The position numbers were made by a program, and so were the translations under genes. The notes under the pieces are model-generated. The model searched no databases and had not been told where the DNA came from. It worked only from the letters and a program-made list of their open reading frames with translations. Shown in pieces: positions 46,302-54,944 of a stretch of DNA of 58,736 nucleotides; within the stretch, counting starts at the first letter, position 1; every line of letters starts with the position of its first letter. Source of the stretch: an uncultured Gammaproteobacteria bacterium (GTDB taxonomy: Bacteria; Pseudomonadota; Gammaproteobacteria; Pseudomonadales; Pseudohongiellaceae); contig CAJXSF010000016.1 of assembly GCA_913061515.1 (NCBI GenBank), forward strand, positions 1 to 58,736, given 5' to 3'.

Positions 46302-48810
46302 ATAGTTTGAAACTTGCTCCAAGCCACGCGGCTCTGGGTGAACCTACACCTAAAAATATTGGGTTTTTATTATTCAGCAGTGGCAACACTTCGCTTGGGT
46401 CTTCGCCGATCAAGCCAAAGTTTTCATACTCCGTGTCGAATACATTTGAGATGCGAACAAAGAAAGAGACTCGTTCATTTAAACCATAGTGAGAGCGTAG
46501 ATTTACGATTGACGCCCCGTCGATTCTCGCCATAGCATTGCTTTCATCGCCGCGTAAATACTGCGGCCCGTTGTAGACAAGCTCAGCGCCAAAGCTTATG
46601 TTTTCATTGAAGTAATAGTCGCCGCCGAGTTTGAAAATCTTCGCAGGAATTCCTGGTAGCCGGTCCCCTGGTGAGATGGCAATCTCACCTTCACTATTGG
46701 CCTCTGGATGATTTGGGCTTAGGGCAAAGAACTGATCCTCAAACGTTGCCTCTATAAGTGAGGCAGAGGCGTAAGCAAACCATTTCTCGAAGCGTTTGTG
46801 CATAGATAATTCCATTCCTTGCCGTCGAGTTTTATCCACATTTGCAAACAGCCCTGTTGCCCGTCCCGTTGTTTGAAACAAAATGTCGTCTTGATTCACA
46901 GCGCGAAACAGACTGAGTTGATAGTTTATGCCGCGATACTGACCGCGAACACCAGTTTCAATACTTTTAGTTACGACGTCATCTAAGGGTGGGTCAGCCA
47001 AAAAAGCATTGGGTAGGCGGCATTCGAAGTCGACATCGTCGGGGTCATCGCCGCGCGCCTGCGCAAAGGATTGTGCCAGTTCGAACACTCCTTCGTTGCA
47101 GGCCAATTCGATGGGCGTTGGAATTCGATTTGACTCGCTATAGGAGCCGTAAACCGTTAGAGAGTCTGTGGGGTTCCAATTCAAACCAATGGCTGGATTC
47201 ACGCGAGAAAAGCGATGGTCGCCATTCAGTTCTGGGCGTTCGCCTGACTTATCGCGCAAAGTCACTTCGCTTAAATTGTAGCGAGCAGACAAGGTAAGCG
47301 CGAAGTGCTCAGTTAGTTGCGTCGTGTTAGTAAAGTAAAGGCTATAAGTATCGGTGACAGTATCAATATTGGTGGCAGCGTCATCGAAGAAAGTTCCGGT
47401 GCCTAAGCCCTTGGTGCTTCTTGTCAAAGGATCAAGGTTTGCCAGCTCTAGTACAGAGTTAAAATGAGAATCCCCAAGCTGTAGCACCAAGCCAGAATTA
47501 AATTGATTGTCGAAACTAAATACTGGCGCTTCGTAATGCATCTGGGCAGATAAGCCGCGAGTTTTTTGTTGGCGTTGACTGATATTATTGATTGCCGCAT
47601 CCGCAATTATGCCGGTGCCACTAAGTGCGTCATAGATATTTTCGAGTTCGAATTGTTCTGGGTCTATGCCCGCCATTAAGGCGCGTTGCGCAATAGTGTC
47701 TTCTAGGTCGTCGAAGTTTGAAATATTGGCATTCTCTCCTTCGCATATCGCATCAAGTTCAATGCCCAGTTGCTCTTCTAAAGCGTCTTCAATGTCATCG
47801 CTTTCTTCGAATAAGGCAAGCTGTCCGCCGAAGAATTCGCAGCGCTCGAATTCGGAGCCATCGCCATTGAAGGAGTCGGTTGTATTCTCTCGCTGGTAAA
47901 GATTAAAACTCACAGCAAGGCGTTCGCTCAAATTGTATTGAGCATTGAGGGCTAGCATCGCCATATCGTTTTCTGTGATGTCTGGCGCGGTAAAGACGGC
48001 GTCACGTTGCATCTGCATTAAACCGACAGGTAAGGCGCCATTGCCAATCAAATCACTTTTTCCTAATTGCAAAACTGCATCGTAAGAGGTCTGTGAGTCT
48101 GGGCGCCAATTAACAGTGCTATAAAAATTCAGAGCCTCCGAATGAGACTGTGCCCGCCAGCCATCCTCTTCGAATGCGCTCAAATTTGTGTAGTATCCCC
48201 ATTGCCCATTGTTCGCACCACTTTCGAGCGAGACAGTGTTGCGTCCCCAAGAACCGGTGCTGGCGGTGGCAGAACGCTGTGTGTGATTGAAGCCATTTTT
48301 CATTTGCAGCGCGACCGCGCCGCCGAGTGTATTAAGACCGAATACCGGGTTTGCGCCGCTCATAAGATCAACGCGATAAATGGCTGACTGGGCAATGAGA
48401 TCCCAGTTGACGGCGTCGCCTAGAGGCTCATTAATGCGCACGCCATTTTGATAAACCGATAGTCCCTGGGGTAGGCCAAGAAGGGGAGAGGCAGTAAAAC
48501 CTCGGTACTGTAGGTCAGCCTGTAGGGGATTGTTCTGAGCCGAGTTGATGTTCACACTGCCCATACGCGAATTCATGTACTCACTAAGATCGAGAGTCTG
48601 TGAAGACTCTAAATCTGTGTAGGATGCGCTTTGCACGGCGAAAGGCACATGGATTAACGGTTGCTGAGAATTTCCATCGGGTGTATTGCCGATGACCAAT
48701 ACTTCTTCGATCGCGGCAGAGTCTTGCGCCAGGCCCGCGTGCTGTATTGCCAAGGACAGGCTAGAAATTGCAAAAATAGCTAAGGGCTTAATACGCAAGG
48801 CTTTCTCCAT
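46300..48810 (-). CDS. TonB-dependent outer-membrane receptor
   Basis: Receptor of 836 residues with a signal peptide (about 1-28, ending GLAQ), TonB-box-like EEVLVIG, plug domain (about 50-160: NNPLQADLQYRGFTASPLLGLPQGLSVYQNGVRINEP) and a 22-strand-type barrel ending in aromatic/Leu WLGASFKL. One extracellular insertion of about 90 residues (near 300-400) is very acidic and contains a cysteine pair; another loop (near 590-620) has a second pair and acidic DDPDDVD. The ligand cannot be predicted; no siderophore-synthesis genes are near. It is divergent from a secreted esterase gene. Confidence 0.92.
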   Translation of the reverse strand: MEKALRIKPLAIFAISSLSLAIQHAGLAQDSAAIEEVLVIGNTPDGNSQQPLIHVPFAVQSASYTDLESSQTLDLSEYMNSRMGSVNINSAQNNPLQADLQYRGFTASPLLGLPQGLSVYQNGVRINEPLGDAVNWDLIAQSAIYRVDLMSGANPVFGLNTLGGAVALQMKNGFNHTQRSATASTGSWGRNTVSLESGANNGQWGYYTNLSAFEEDGWRAQSHSEALNFYSTVNWRPDSQTSYDAVLQLGKSDLIGNGALPVGLMQMQRDAVFTAPDITENDMAMLALNAQYNLSERLAVSFNLYQRENTTDSFNGDGSEFERCEFFGGQLALFEESDDIEDALEEQLGIELDAICEGENANISNFDDLEDTIAQRALMAGIDPEQFELENIYDALSGTGIIADAAINNISQRQQKTRGLSAQMHYEAPVFSFDNQFNSGLVLQLGDSHFNSVLELANLDPLTRSTKGLGTGTFFDDAATNIDTVTDTYSLYFTNTTQLTEHFALTLSARYNLSEVTLRDKSGERPELNGDHRFSRVNPAIGLNWNPTDSLTVYGSYSESNRIPTPIELACNEGVFELAQSFAQARGDDPDDVDFECRLPNAFLADPPLDDVVTKSIETGVRGQYRGINYQLSLFRAVNQDDILFQTTGRATGLFANVDKTRRQGMELSMHKRFEKWFAYASASLIEATFEDQFFALSPNHPEANSEGEIAISPGDRLPGIPAKIFKLGGDYYFNENISFGAELVYNGPQYLRGDESNAMARIDGASIVNLRSHYGLNERVSFFVRISNVFDTEYENFGLIGEDPSEVLPLLNNKNPIFLGVGSPRAAWLGASFKL

Positions 48811-48835
48811 ATCTTGTCTATTATTGTTATTTGCT

Positions 48836-48880
48836 TGGGCATCTTACGAAATATGCCCATTCGATAACAGTCTGATAACA
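48836..48880. promoter_or_regulatory. inverted and direct repeats in the receptor/esterase intergenic region
   Basis: TGGGCAT (48836-48842) and ATGCCCA (48853-48859) form a 7-bp inverted repeat with ten-base centre. GATAACA occurs twice, 11 bases apart (48863-48869 and 48874-48880). Both lie between divergent genes and could be regulator sites. Confidence 0.35.
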
Positions 48881-48976
48881 ACACTTTAACGTTTTGTTCT
48901 TGTTGCTCGTCTGGGCTTGTGGTAACAAGAGCGCTTGCTCGAAATAAAAAATTGAACAATAGAAAAGGGGTTCTCT

Positions 48977-49882
48977 ATGCGTCACACCAAATGGCTTTCA
49001 TTACTAACTTTGGCGGGCACACTTGTTAGTGCAATGTCCTTTGCCGAAACCCGCACGCAGATAGATGCAGGGCGAGGGGAGGTGCCGTTGGTCGTCCCTG
49101 CTAGCTACGATAGCGCCAAAGTTACACCGCTAATAGTCCTGCTGCATGGCTACGGATCCAGCGGTTCAGGTCAAGATGGCTATATGAAATTTAGTGAGCT
49201 TGCCGATTCATATGGTTATTTGTTGGCCACTCCCGATGGCACACAAGAGGCCGGCGGCGAGAATAACCGTTTTTGGAATGCGTCAAAGGCTTGTTGTAAT
49301 TTCTTCGAAAGCGAGCAAGACGATGCCGATTATGTGATGAACATTATCAAGACAGTGCAGTCCCAATACAATGTAGACCCGCGGCGTATCTATCTTATTG
49401 GGCATTCCAATGGCGGGTTTATGTCCTATCGCACCGCCTATGAGTATTCAGATGTGATCGCGGGTATCGCTAGTCTGGCAGGCGCTGAGGCCACCGATCC
49501 GATGCCCGCTCCGAAAAACCCTGTGCATGTATTGCAGATCCATGGAACGGCCGACGGCACAATTGCTTATGATGGCAGTGATATCCGTGGCAATGTTTAC
49601 CCTGGCGCTGTCGAAACAGTCCAGCGCTGGGCAGTCTACAACGGCTGTACAGGCGCAGCAAAAATAGTAGGCACTCTCGACCTAGAGGCCAATTTAGAAG
49701 GCTTAGAAACCACTAGAAGCCGTTTTACCGACAATTGTAAACTAGGGGGGTCGTCGGAATTATGGACAATTGCAGAAGGCTCACATATACCCGCGATCAG
49801 CGATAATTTTAGTAAAGAAGTGGTCGAGTGGTTGTTGGCAAGACAGAAGGTTGCGGCGGTTGCTAATAGTAGTGCCGACTAA
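48977..49882 (+). CDS. secreted alpha/beta-hydrolase esterase (PHB depolymerase/LpqC-like)
   Basis: Exported esterase of 301 residues: signal peptide (about 1-23, ending MSFAE), oxyanion-region LLHGYGSSG, the cysteine-rich SKACCNFFESEQDDADYV segment typical of this family, nucleophile elbow GHSNGGFMSYR, Asp in HGTADGTI and His in EGSHIPAI. Members hydrolyse feruloyl esters, short polyhydroxyalkanoates or polyesters. It is divergent from a TonB receptor, so it might process an extracellular substrate whose products are imported, which is inference. Confidence 0.87.
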   Translation: MRHTKWLSLLTLAGTLVSAMSFAETRTQIDAGRGEVPLVVPASYDSAKVTPLIVLLHGYGSSGSGQDGYMKFSELADSYGYLLATPDGTQEAGGENNRFWNASKACCNFFESEQDDADYVMNIIKTVQSQYNVDPRRIYLIGHSNGGFMSYRTAYEYSDVIAGIASLAGAEATDPMPAPKNPVHVLQIHGTADGTIAYDGSDIRGNVYPGAVETVQRWAVYNGCTGAAKIVGTLDLEANLEGLETTRSRFTDNCKLGGSSELWTIAEGSHIPAISDNFSKEVVEWLLARQKVAAVANSSAD

Positions 49883-49902
49883 GTAGGGCGAGAAGCTATA
49901 AA

Positions 49903-49939
49903 AAAAGGCCACTTTAACAATGCGTTAAGGTGGCCTTTT
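49903..49939. terminator. bidirectional terminator between esterase and cytochrome c genes
   Basis: A 16-bp stem (AAAAGGCCACTTTAAC with GTTAAGGTGGCCTTTT, one T-G pair) around a five-base loop, with A- and T-tracts on either side. Confidence 0.9.
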
Positions 49940-49957
49940 GGTTTGCACTTGCGTTGA

Positions 49958-50392
49958 TTACAAGGTATCAACAAAAGCGGCAAGATTATCGATCTCAGTT
50001 TCGCTCAATGGGCCGGCAACACCCCACATTAATGCGCTCTGGGCACCACGTGTGCCGTTTGTTTTATAGGTGTTAAGGGCATCCACTACAAATGCAGCAT
50101 CACGACCAGCAAGCGCTGGACCAACGCCGCCTTCACCGGATGCACCGTGACATGCTTGGCAAGGAACATAGGCAGTTTTACCTAATTCTGCAGGGCTCAT
50201 AGAGGCTGCCGCTTCAGCACGTAGGCGTTCTTGTTCAACGATATTGCCATTGGCGGCAACGTAATCGGCATAGCATTGGCCTATACATTTATTATTATCA
50301 GGGTGGCCTTGGATCTCTAAGCTAGAAGTGCTGATGGCGGTGACAATGATGCCGGCAACTACTAATAAGGCGGCAACGGTGAGGTTCTTCAT
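49958..50392 (-). CDS. class I c-type cytochrome
   Basis: Protein of 144 residues: signal sequence or membrane anchor (about 5-24), one haem-attachment motif CQACH followed by GASGEGGVGPALAG, and a likely axial Met in ALMWGVAGPL, the usual cytochrome c order. An extra N-terminal segment with two cysteines (NKCIGQCYADYV) is unusual. ATG 50392 has AGGAG upstream; the longer frame is not needed. The partner is unknown. About 215 bases of gene-free DNA separate it from the FabH-like gene. Confidence 0.88.
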   Translation of the reverse strand: MKNLTVAALLVVAGIIVTAISTSSLEIQGHPDNNKCIGQCYADYVAANGNIVEQERLRAEAAASMSPAELGKTAYVPCQACHGASGEGGVGPALAGRDAAFVVDALNTYKTNGTRGAQSALMWGVAGPLSETEIDNLAAFVDTL

Positions 50393-50609
50393 AACAACTC
50401 CTGATAAGTGAACACTGGTTTTACGCAAGAGTAGGCCTCGTCAGATCAAGGGCACTCCTAATTAAAGTGACAAATTACCAATAACATCGCACAACACTTA
50501 TCATTTTAAGGCGAAGTGTTGATCTGCTGACAAAAATTGGCGAGGCAGCTTAACATTCGGGGGGAATTTTGCAATGGCTATTTACTTTTAAGCAGTGCGA
50601 CAAGGCGCT

Positions 50610-51695
50610 TTACGATGCGGCAGCCTTGGCTCGGTAGCGCTCAATATGAGGGGCCAAAATTTCAAGCCCTGTCTGCTTGCAGGGGGGGAGCTCAGCATCG
50701 CTTTGGTGGACAGGGCTGACTCGGTCGCCCCATTTCACAAGGCCTGCACCCCAGGTAAGACCGGCTCCAAAAGTGGCCATCAACACATAGTCCCCGGGTT
50801 TGACGCGGCTCTGTTCAAGAGCCTCGGTCAGTGCAACAGGGATGGTACCGGCCGAGGTATTGCCATATTTGTGCACATTCACCATAACCTTATCGCTCGG
50901 CATGCCAATGCGTTTGGCTAATGCGTCGAGTATGCGTTGATTGGCTTGGTGGGGCACCATGATGTTGACATCGTCAATACTTAGCCCTTCTTGTTGCAAA
51001 ACCTCTTCGCAGGCGCTTGCCATCGCTTTGACGGCGCGCTTGAAGACTTCTTGGCCTTCAAAATTCCAGTCTGGGTAAAGAAAGTCGTCACTCAATCGGC
51101 TATAGGCGCTGCCGAGATTGGTAATTTGGATGGCAGAGGTCGTATCCATCTCACAGCCAATACGCGAGGCCAATAGGCCTAGTTTTTCATTGGTGGCCTC
51201 AAGAATCACCGCGCCACAGGCATCGCCGAATAATACGGCGACATCGCGGCGGGCCCAATTCATATAGTGGCTAATAAACTCCCCACCAATGACAAGTACT
51301 TTTTTATGGGCCCCAGTTTGAATCAGGCTGTTGGCGATATGCAGGCCATATAGAAAGCCCGTGCAGGCAGAATTGATATCGATTGAGGCGGCATTATGTG
51401 CGCCGATAGCGTTCTGCACGATTGAGGCGGTATTCGGGCACAGCGAATCCATGGTTAAGCTGCCTAGTAAAATTAGGTCGATCTCGGAGGCATCTAAGTT
51501 GGCGGCTGCTAGAGCGTGTTGTGCGGCGACGGTCGCCATATCAGAGAAGTTAACGTGGCAGATGCGGCGCTCTTTTATGCCAGTGCGTGAGCTAATCCAC
51601 TCATCCGAGGTGTCCATAAAAGTAGCCAAATCGGCATTACTGAGCACAGCAGGGGGTACACATTTTCCCCATCCGGTGATCTGTGCGTACTGCAT
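50610..51695 (-). CDS. stand-alone FabH-like 3-oxoacyl-ACP synthase III
   Basis: Ketosynthase III of 361 residues with the catalytic triad Cys111 (NSACTGFLYGL), His in PHQANQRI, and Asn in YGNTSAGT. It has about 40 residues more than E. coli FabH (317), mostly as a C-terminal tail (SPVHQSDAELPPCKQTG...). No fabD, fabG or acpP is adjacent, so it is probably not the main fatty-acid initiator. Pseudomonads use such unlinked copies to start fatty acid synthesis or to make quinolones and polyenes; which applies here is unknown. Confidence 0.87.
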   Translation of the reverse strand: MQYAQITGWGKCVPPAVLSNADLATFMDTSDEWISSRTGIKERRICHVNFSDMATVAAQHALAAANLDASEIDLILLGSLTMDSLCPNTASIVQNAIGAHNAASIDINSACTGFLYGLHIANSLIQTGAHKKVLVIGGEFISHYMNWARRDVAVLFGDACGAVILEATNEKLGLLASRIGCEMDTTSAIQITNLGSAYSRLSDDFLYPDWNFEGQEVFKRAVKAMASACEEVLQQEGLSIDDVNIMVPHQANQRILDALAKRIGMPSDKVMVNVHKYGNTSAGTIPVALTEALEQSRVKPGDYVLMATFGAGLTWGAGLVKWGDRVSPVHQSDAELPPCKQTGLEILAPHIERYRAKAAAS

Positions 51696-51928
51696 AAGCC
51701 TCTCCTATTCTTTGGCAACTGCTAGGGCAACGCTCAGTGTTACTGCGCGGCGCTTTATTAATTTGAATATCTTTGAGGATACTGCATAACGAGCAATCAC
51801 GGTAGTCACTGCGCACCATTTTGCTTACGGCAATCTAAAGGGGGAGTGTTTCATATTGCTGTCATTAACAACGCTTAGGCTGAGCGCACTTCAATATTGC
51901 TTTTCTCGTCAGTTTAAGGAGTTCTGTT

Positions 51929-53560
51929 ATGCCCAAGTCCACGCCCGATTTTCCACGCAGACGTTTTTTAGGGGCCACCGGTTTAGGGTTGGGGGTGCTG
52001 GCATTACGCGGCTACCCAATTATGGCAGCCGCTGCTGCGCATTTTACCCATGGCGTGGCCAGTGGTGATCCTCTTCAAGATCGAGTCATTCTTTGGACGC
52101 GCGTTCTACCCGGCAGTGGCCACAGTGAGGCAGTGCAATTGCAATGGCAAATTGCACAAGATGAAAACTTTATGCAGTTGCTGGCAGCAGGCGATGCGCG
52201 CACTGGGCCAGATCGAGATTACACCGTGAAAGTCGATGCGACGGGTTTGGTGCCAGACGAGCAATATTATTATCGATTTATTTGCGAAGGCGTGCATAGC
52301 CCTGTTGGTCGTACTCGCACTTTGCCCGCAGAAGGGGTTGAGGCTTTAAGTATCGCAGTATTGTCTTGTTCCAATTATCCGCAAGGCTATTTCAATGTGT
52401 ATAAAGAAGTCGCGCAACGCGATTACGATGTGGTGTTGCATCTTGGCGATTATATTTATGAATACGCAGTGGGTGGTTATGCCAATCCGTTAATGCAAGG
52501 CAAGGGTCGTGATGTCCGGCCAGAGCATGAAATCGTGACATTAGAAGATTATCGCATGCGTTATGGGTTGTACCGAACAGATGCGGATCTACAAGCGGTG
52601 CATCAGGCGCACCCTTTTATTTGTGTGTGGGATGATCACGAAATAACAAACAATACATGGAAAACAGGCGCTCAGAATCATAATGAGGGAGAAGGAGACT
52701 TTGATCTTCGTCGCCATGCAGCGGTACAAGCCTTTCACGAATGGTTGCCGATACGTGAACAAAGTAGTGTAGAGGACGCGATAATTTATCGCAGCTTCCA
52801 CTTCGGTAAATTAGCATCGTTAATCATGATGGATACGCGTCTGGTAGGGCGAGACGAACAATTGACCCACGCCATGGGCATCGATACTTTGCGCAGTAAA
52901 CTCGCTGACAATCGACGCAGTATTATGGGCGAGACTCAAGAGCGATGGCTGACAAACGAGTTGCGTCGCTCTAAAGAGGCAGGCGTGCAGTGGCAGTTGC
53001 TAGGGCAACAATTGTTGATGGGAAAACTGAATGTGCCACTGTTTACCGACAATGAGCTGCCAATCGAACACCGAGAAGCAATAGTGAACGGACGTTATGG
53101 AACCTTGCGTGAAAGAGCTCGTCAAGGCCTTCCCTATAATTTGGATGCGTGGGACGGTTACCCGGGCAATCGTGAGCGTGTGTTTGATGCTATTACAGCA
53201 CATGGCAATAATGTCGTTGTGCTCGCAGGTGACACCCACAGTTCATGGGCATTCGACCTGCAGAATCAATCAGGCGATGCTGTGGCTGTAGAGTTTGCGA
53301 CGCCGAGTGTAACCTCTCCAGGTTTTGAGAACTTTATGCCCGTGCTGACTGAAGAACAAGTACAGGCGGCGACATTGGTGGCAAGCCCTGAATTGAAATA
53401 TATGAAAGCCAATGGTCGGGGCTGGCTTGAGTTAGAACTCAGTGCAGAGAAAACGGTGGCCAGTTGGTTTTTTGTCTCGACAATAATTGAACAGCAATAT
53501 GATGTGATCGCTGATGCTCGTTTAGAAACCTATGCAGGTGAGCATCAGATCAAGGTGTAA
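51929..53560 (+). CDS. PhoD-family alkaline phosphatase, Tat-exported
   Basis: Phosphodiesterase/phosphatase of 543 residues with a twin-arginine signal (RRRFLGATGLGLG). After an N-terminal PhoD-N domain (HFTHGVASGDPLQDRVILWTRV) the metallophosphatase core shows SCSNYPQGYFNVY, HLGDYIYEYA, WDDHEITNNTWKTG and LAGDTHSSWAFDL, the ligands of the Ca/Fe centre. AAGGAG lies 8 bases before ATG 51929. It probably scavenges phosphate from phosphodiesters outside the cytoplasm. No obvious Pho box was recognised upstream. Confidence 0.93.
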   Translation: MPKSTPDFPRRRFLGATGLGLGVLALRGYPIMAAAAAHFTHGVASGDPLQDRVILWTRVLPGSGHSEAVQLQWQIAQDENFMQLLAAGDARTGPDRDYTVKVDATGLVPDEQYYYRFICEGVHSPVGRTRTLPAEGVEALSIAVLSCSNYPQGYFNVYKEVAQRDYDVVLHLGDYIYEYAVGGYANPLMQGKGRDVRPEHEIVTLEDYRMRYGLYRTDADLQAVHQAHPFICVWDDHEITNNTWKTGAQNHNEGEGDFDLRRHAAVQAFHEWLPIREQSSVEDAIIYRSFHFGKLASLIMMDTRLVGRDEQLTHAMGIDTLRSKLADNRRSIMGETQERWLTNELRRSKEAGVQWQLLGQQLLMGKLNVPLFTDNELPIEHREAIVNGRYGTLRERARQGLPYNLDAWDGYPGNRERVFDAITAHGNNVVVLAGDTHSSWAFDLQNQSGDAVAVEFATPSVTSPGFENFMPVLTEEQVQAATLVASPELKYMKANGRGWLELELSAEKTVASWFFVSTIIEQQYDVIADARLETYAGEHQIKV

Positions 53561-53563
53561 AAT

Positions 53564-54505
53564 TTATTGGGTTATATTTTGCATCGGCAATAATTCGCAT
53601 TTCTCCACGGGGCAGGCGATCACATCGTCTTGTCCTGTAGTTTGAAACTGCGTTAGTGCAATGATCTTGTAGGCCCCGCTATGCCGGCTTTGGGCATCGC
53701 GGCGACGGTCTTTACGGCCATCGGCTTTGCGTTTGTCAAAGGTGAAGAGTTTGTAGTGTTCAGGCAATGCCTGCTCTAAGTCTGACAACGATGCAAATGA
53801 CAACTCTTGGCCGTAGGTGATCTCACAGACAATTATCGGGCGCGTTTGGCGAAGCGTTTTTTGCAAACCTTCGAGGGCGAATTTCTCAAACCCTTCGACG
53901 TCCATTTTTACGATATCGATTTTCTCGATAGCCTGGCTTGCGAGGTAGTCATCGCCTTTGACTAGTTCTAGCTCGCCAATGCTGACATTGCCTTTGCTCG
54001 CGGTACTCGCATCGAATGAGCCGATCCCGACGTTGTTGCCAGTAGGGGCAAAGAACGGCAGGCGTGTATTTTCGTTGCTCAGCCCTAGAGGGTGAACTGT
54101 AATTGAGCTCATGGCATTCTCAGCGATTTGTTTTTGTAGCTGATTACGCACTCGGTCGAAGGGCTCGAATGAATGAACCTGTGCGCCATGGGCTGACATA
54201 AAAAGAGAGTGTTGGCCCACATTGGCTCCAATATCGACAAACGTGGCTGGGTTTTCGTTTAGCCGCGCCATTGTGTCGCGAAGAAAATACAGCAGCGGTT
54301 TTTCAAAGGCGCCATAGAAGTAAATATTGAAGTCGATATTATTATTGAGGTTGCCGTGATATTGCAGCCCAAAAAAATCTTTTATGAAAGGGTAGTCAGG
54401 CGCATTGCCAAGTTTGCTCAGGCGTTTGTAAACATAACGAGTAAGACCCGCTGGAACCAGTTTGCGATCCCAAAGAAAGCGGTAAAGTCGGTATTTAAAG
54501 CTCAC
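53564..54505 (-). CDS. FkbM-family SAM methyltransferase
   Basis: Protein of 313 residues with the FkbM methyltransferase core: FVDIGANVGQHSLF (SAM-binding), HSFEPFDRV, and IDIVKMDVEGFEKFALEGL. The C-terminal segment contains a very basic patch (DKRKADGRKDRRRDAQSRH). FkbM enzymes O-methylate sugars or polyketides; an isolated copy often decorates surface glycans, but no glycan cluster is present here. The start is GTG 54505 with AGGA upstream. It is convergent with phoD, three bases apart. Confidence 0.87.
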   Translation of the reverse strand: MSFKYRLYRFLWDRKLVPAGLTRYVYKRLSKLGNAPDYPFIKDFFGLQYHGNLNNNIDFNIYFYGAFEKPLLYFLRDTMARLNENPATFVDIGANVGQHSLFMSAHGAQVHSFEPFDRVRNQLQKQIAENAMSSITVHPLGLSNENTRLPFFAPTGNNVGIGSFDASTASKGNVSIGELELVKGDDYLASQAIEKIDIVKMDVEGFEKFALEGLQKTLRQTRPIIVCEITYGQELSFASLSDLEQALPEHYKLFTFDKRKADGRKDRRRDAQSRHSGAYKIIALTQFQTTGQDDVIACPVEKCELLPMQNITQ

Positions 54506-54683
54506 GTAATAAGGTCCTGTATAGGCAAAGGCGCATTCTACCCTGTCAGTTTTGTGATTTGCATTGCATTTTTGCCCTTTTACAGGGGCAATTTCTGGAC
54601 ACGAGGGTCAGTCAATGCACAATAGAGGCGTATATCGATTTTCCTCGCCAAGCCTTGGTTGGCTCGCTTGGAACCCCCTCGAG

Positions 54684-54713
54684 CCGGAAGCGCCACTATG
54701 CTTCCGGTTTTTT
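54684..54713 (+). terminator. orphan plus-strand terminator hairpin
   Basis: CCGGAAGC, an eight-base loop, GCTTCCGG, then TTTTTT (54708-54713). It is oriented for plus-strand transcripts, yet no plus-strand gene precedes it. The other strand encodes the last codons of the coiled-coil gene. Confidence 0.7.
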
Positions 54714-54944
54714 ATTGTCTGCCAAAAGGCGGGCGTTTTTTTCTTGCTCTGCCTGCAATATGTGTAAGTCGGCGACTATCTGCTTATTCAATTGAATCAA
54801 ATCGCGCAATCGTTTGCTTTCACAATCACAAAATTGTACGAAGTTTGGGTCAGTCGCTTCATCAAGCTCTCGTTCTACTTTATCGACAAGATAATGATAA
54901 CTCTTCAAGCGGCTCTGATAAGCCTCAATTAGGGCGGTCAACAT
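54696..54944 (-). CDS. small coiled-coil protein linked to MinD-like ATPase
   Basis: An 82-residue, charged, all-helical protein (VDKVERELDEATDPNFVQFCDCESKRLRDLIQLNKQIVADLHILQAEQEKN) with coiled-coil character in the C-terminal half. I recognise no family. It overlaps the end of the ATPase gene by about 20 bases, so it is very likely translated together with it and could be its partner. Confidence 0.65.
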   Translation of the reverse strand: MLTALIEAYQSRLKSYHYLVDKVERELDEATDPNFVQFCDCESKRLRDLIQLNKQIVADLHILQAEQEKNARLLADNKKPEA

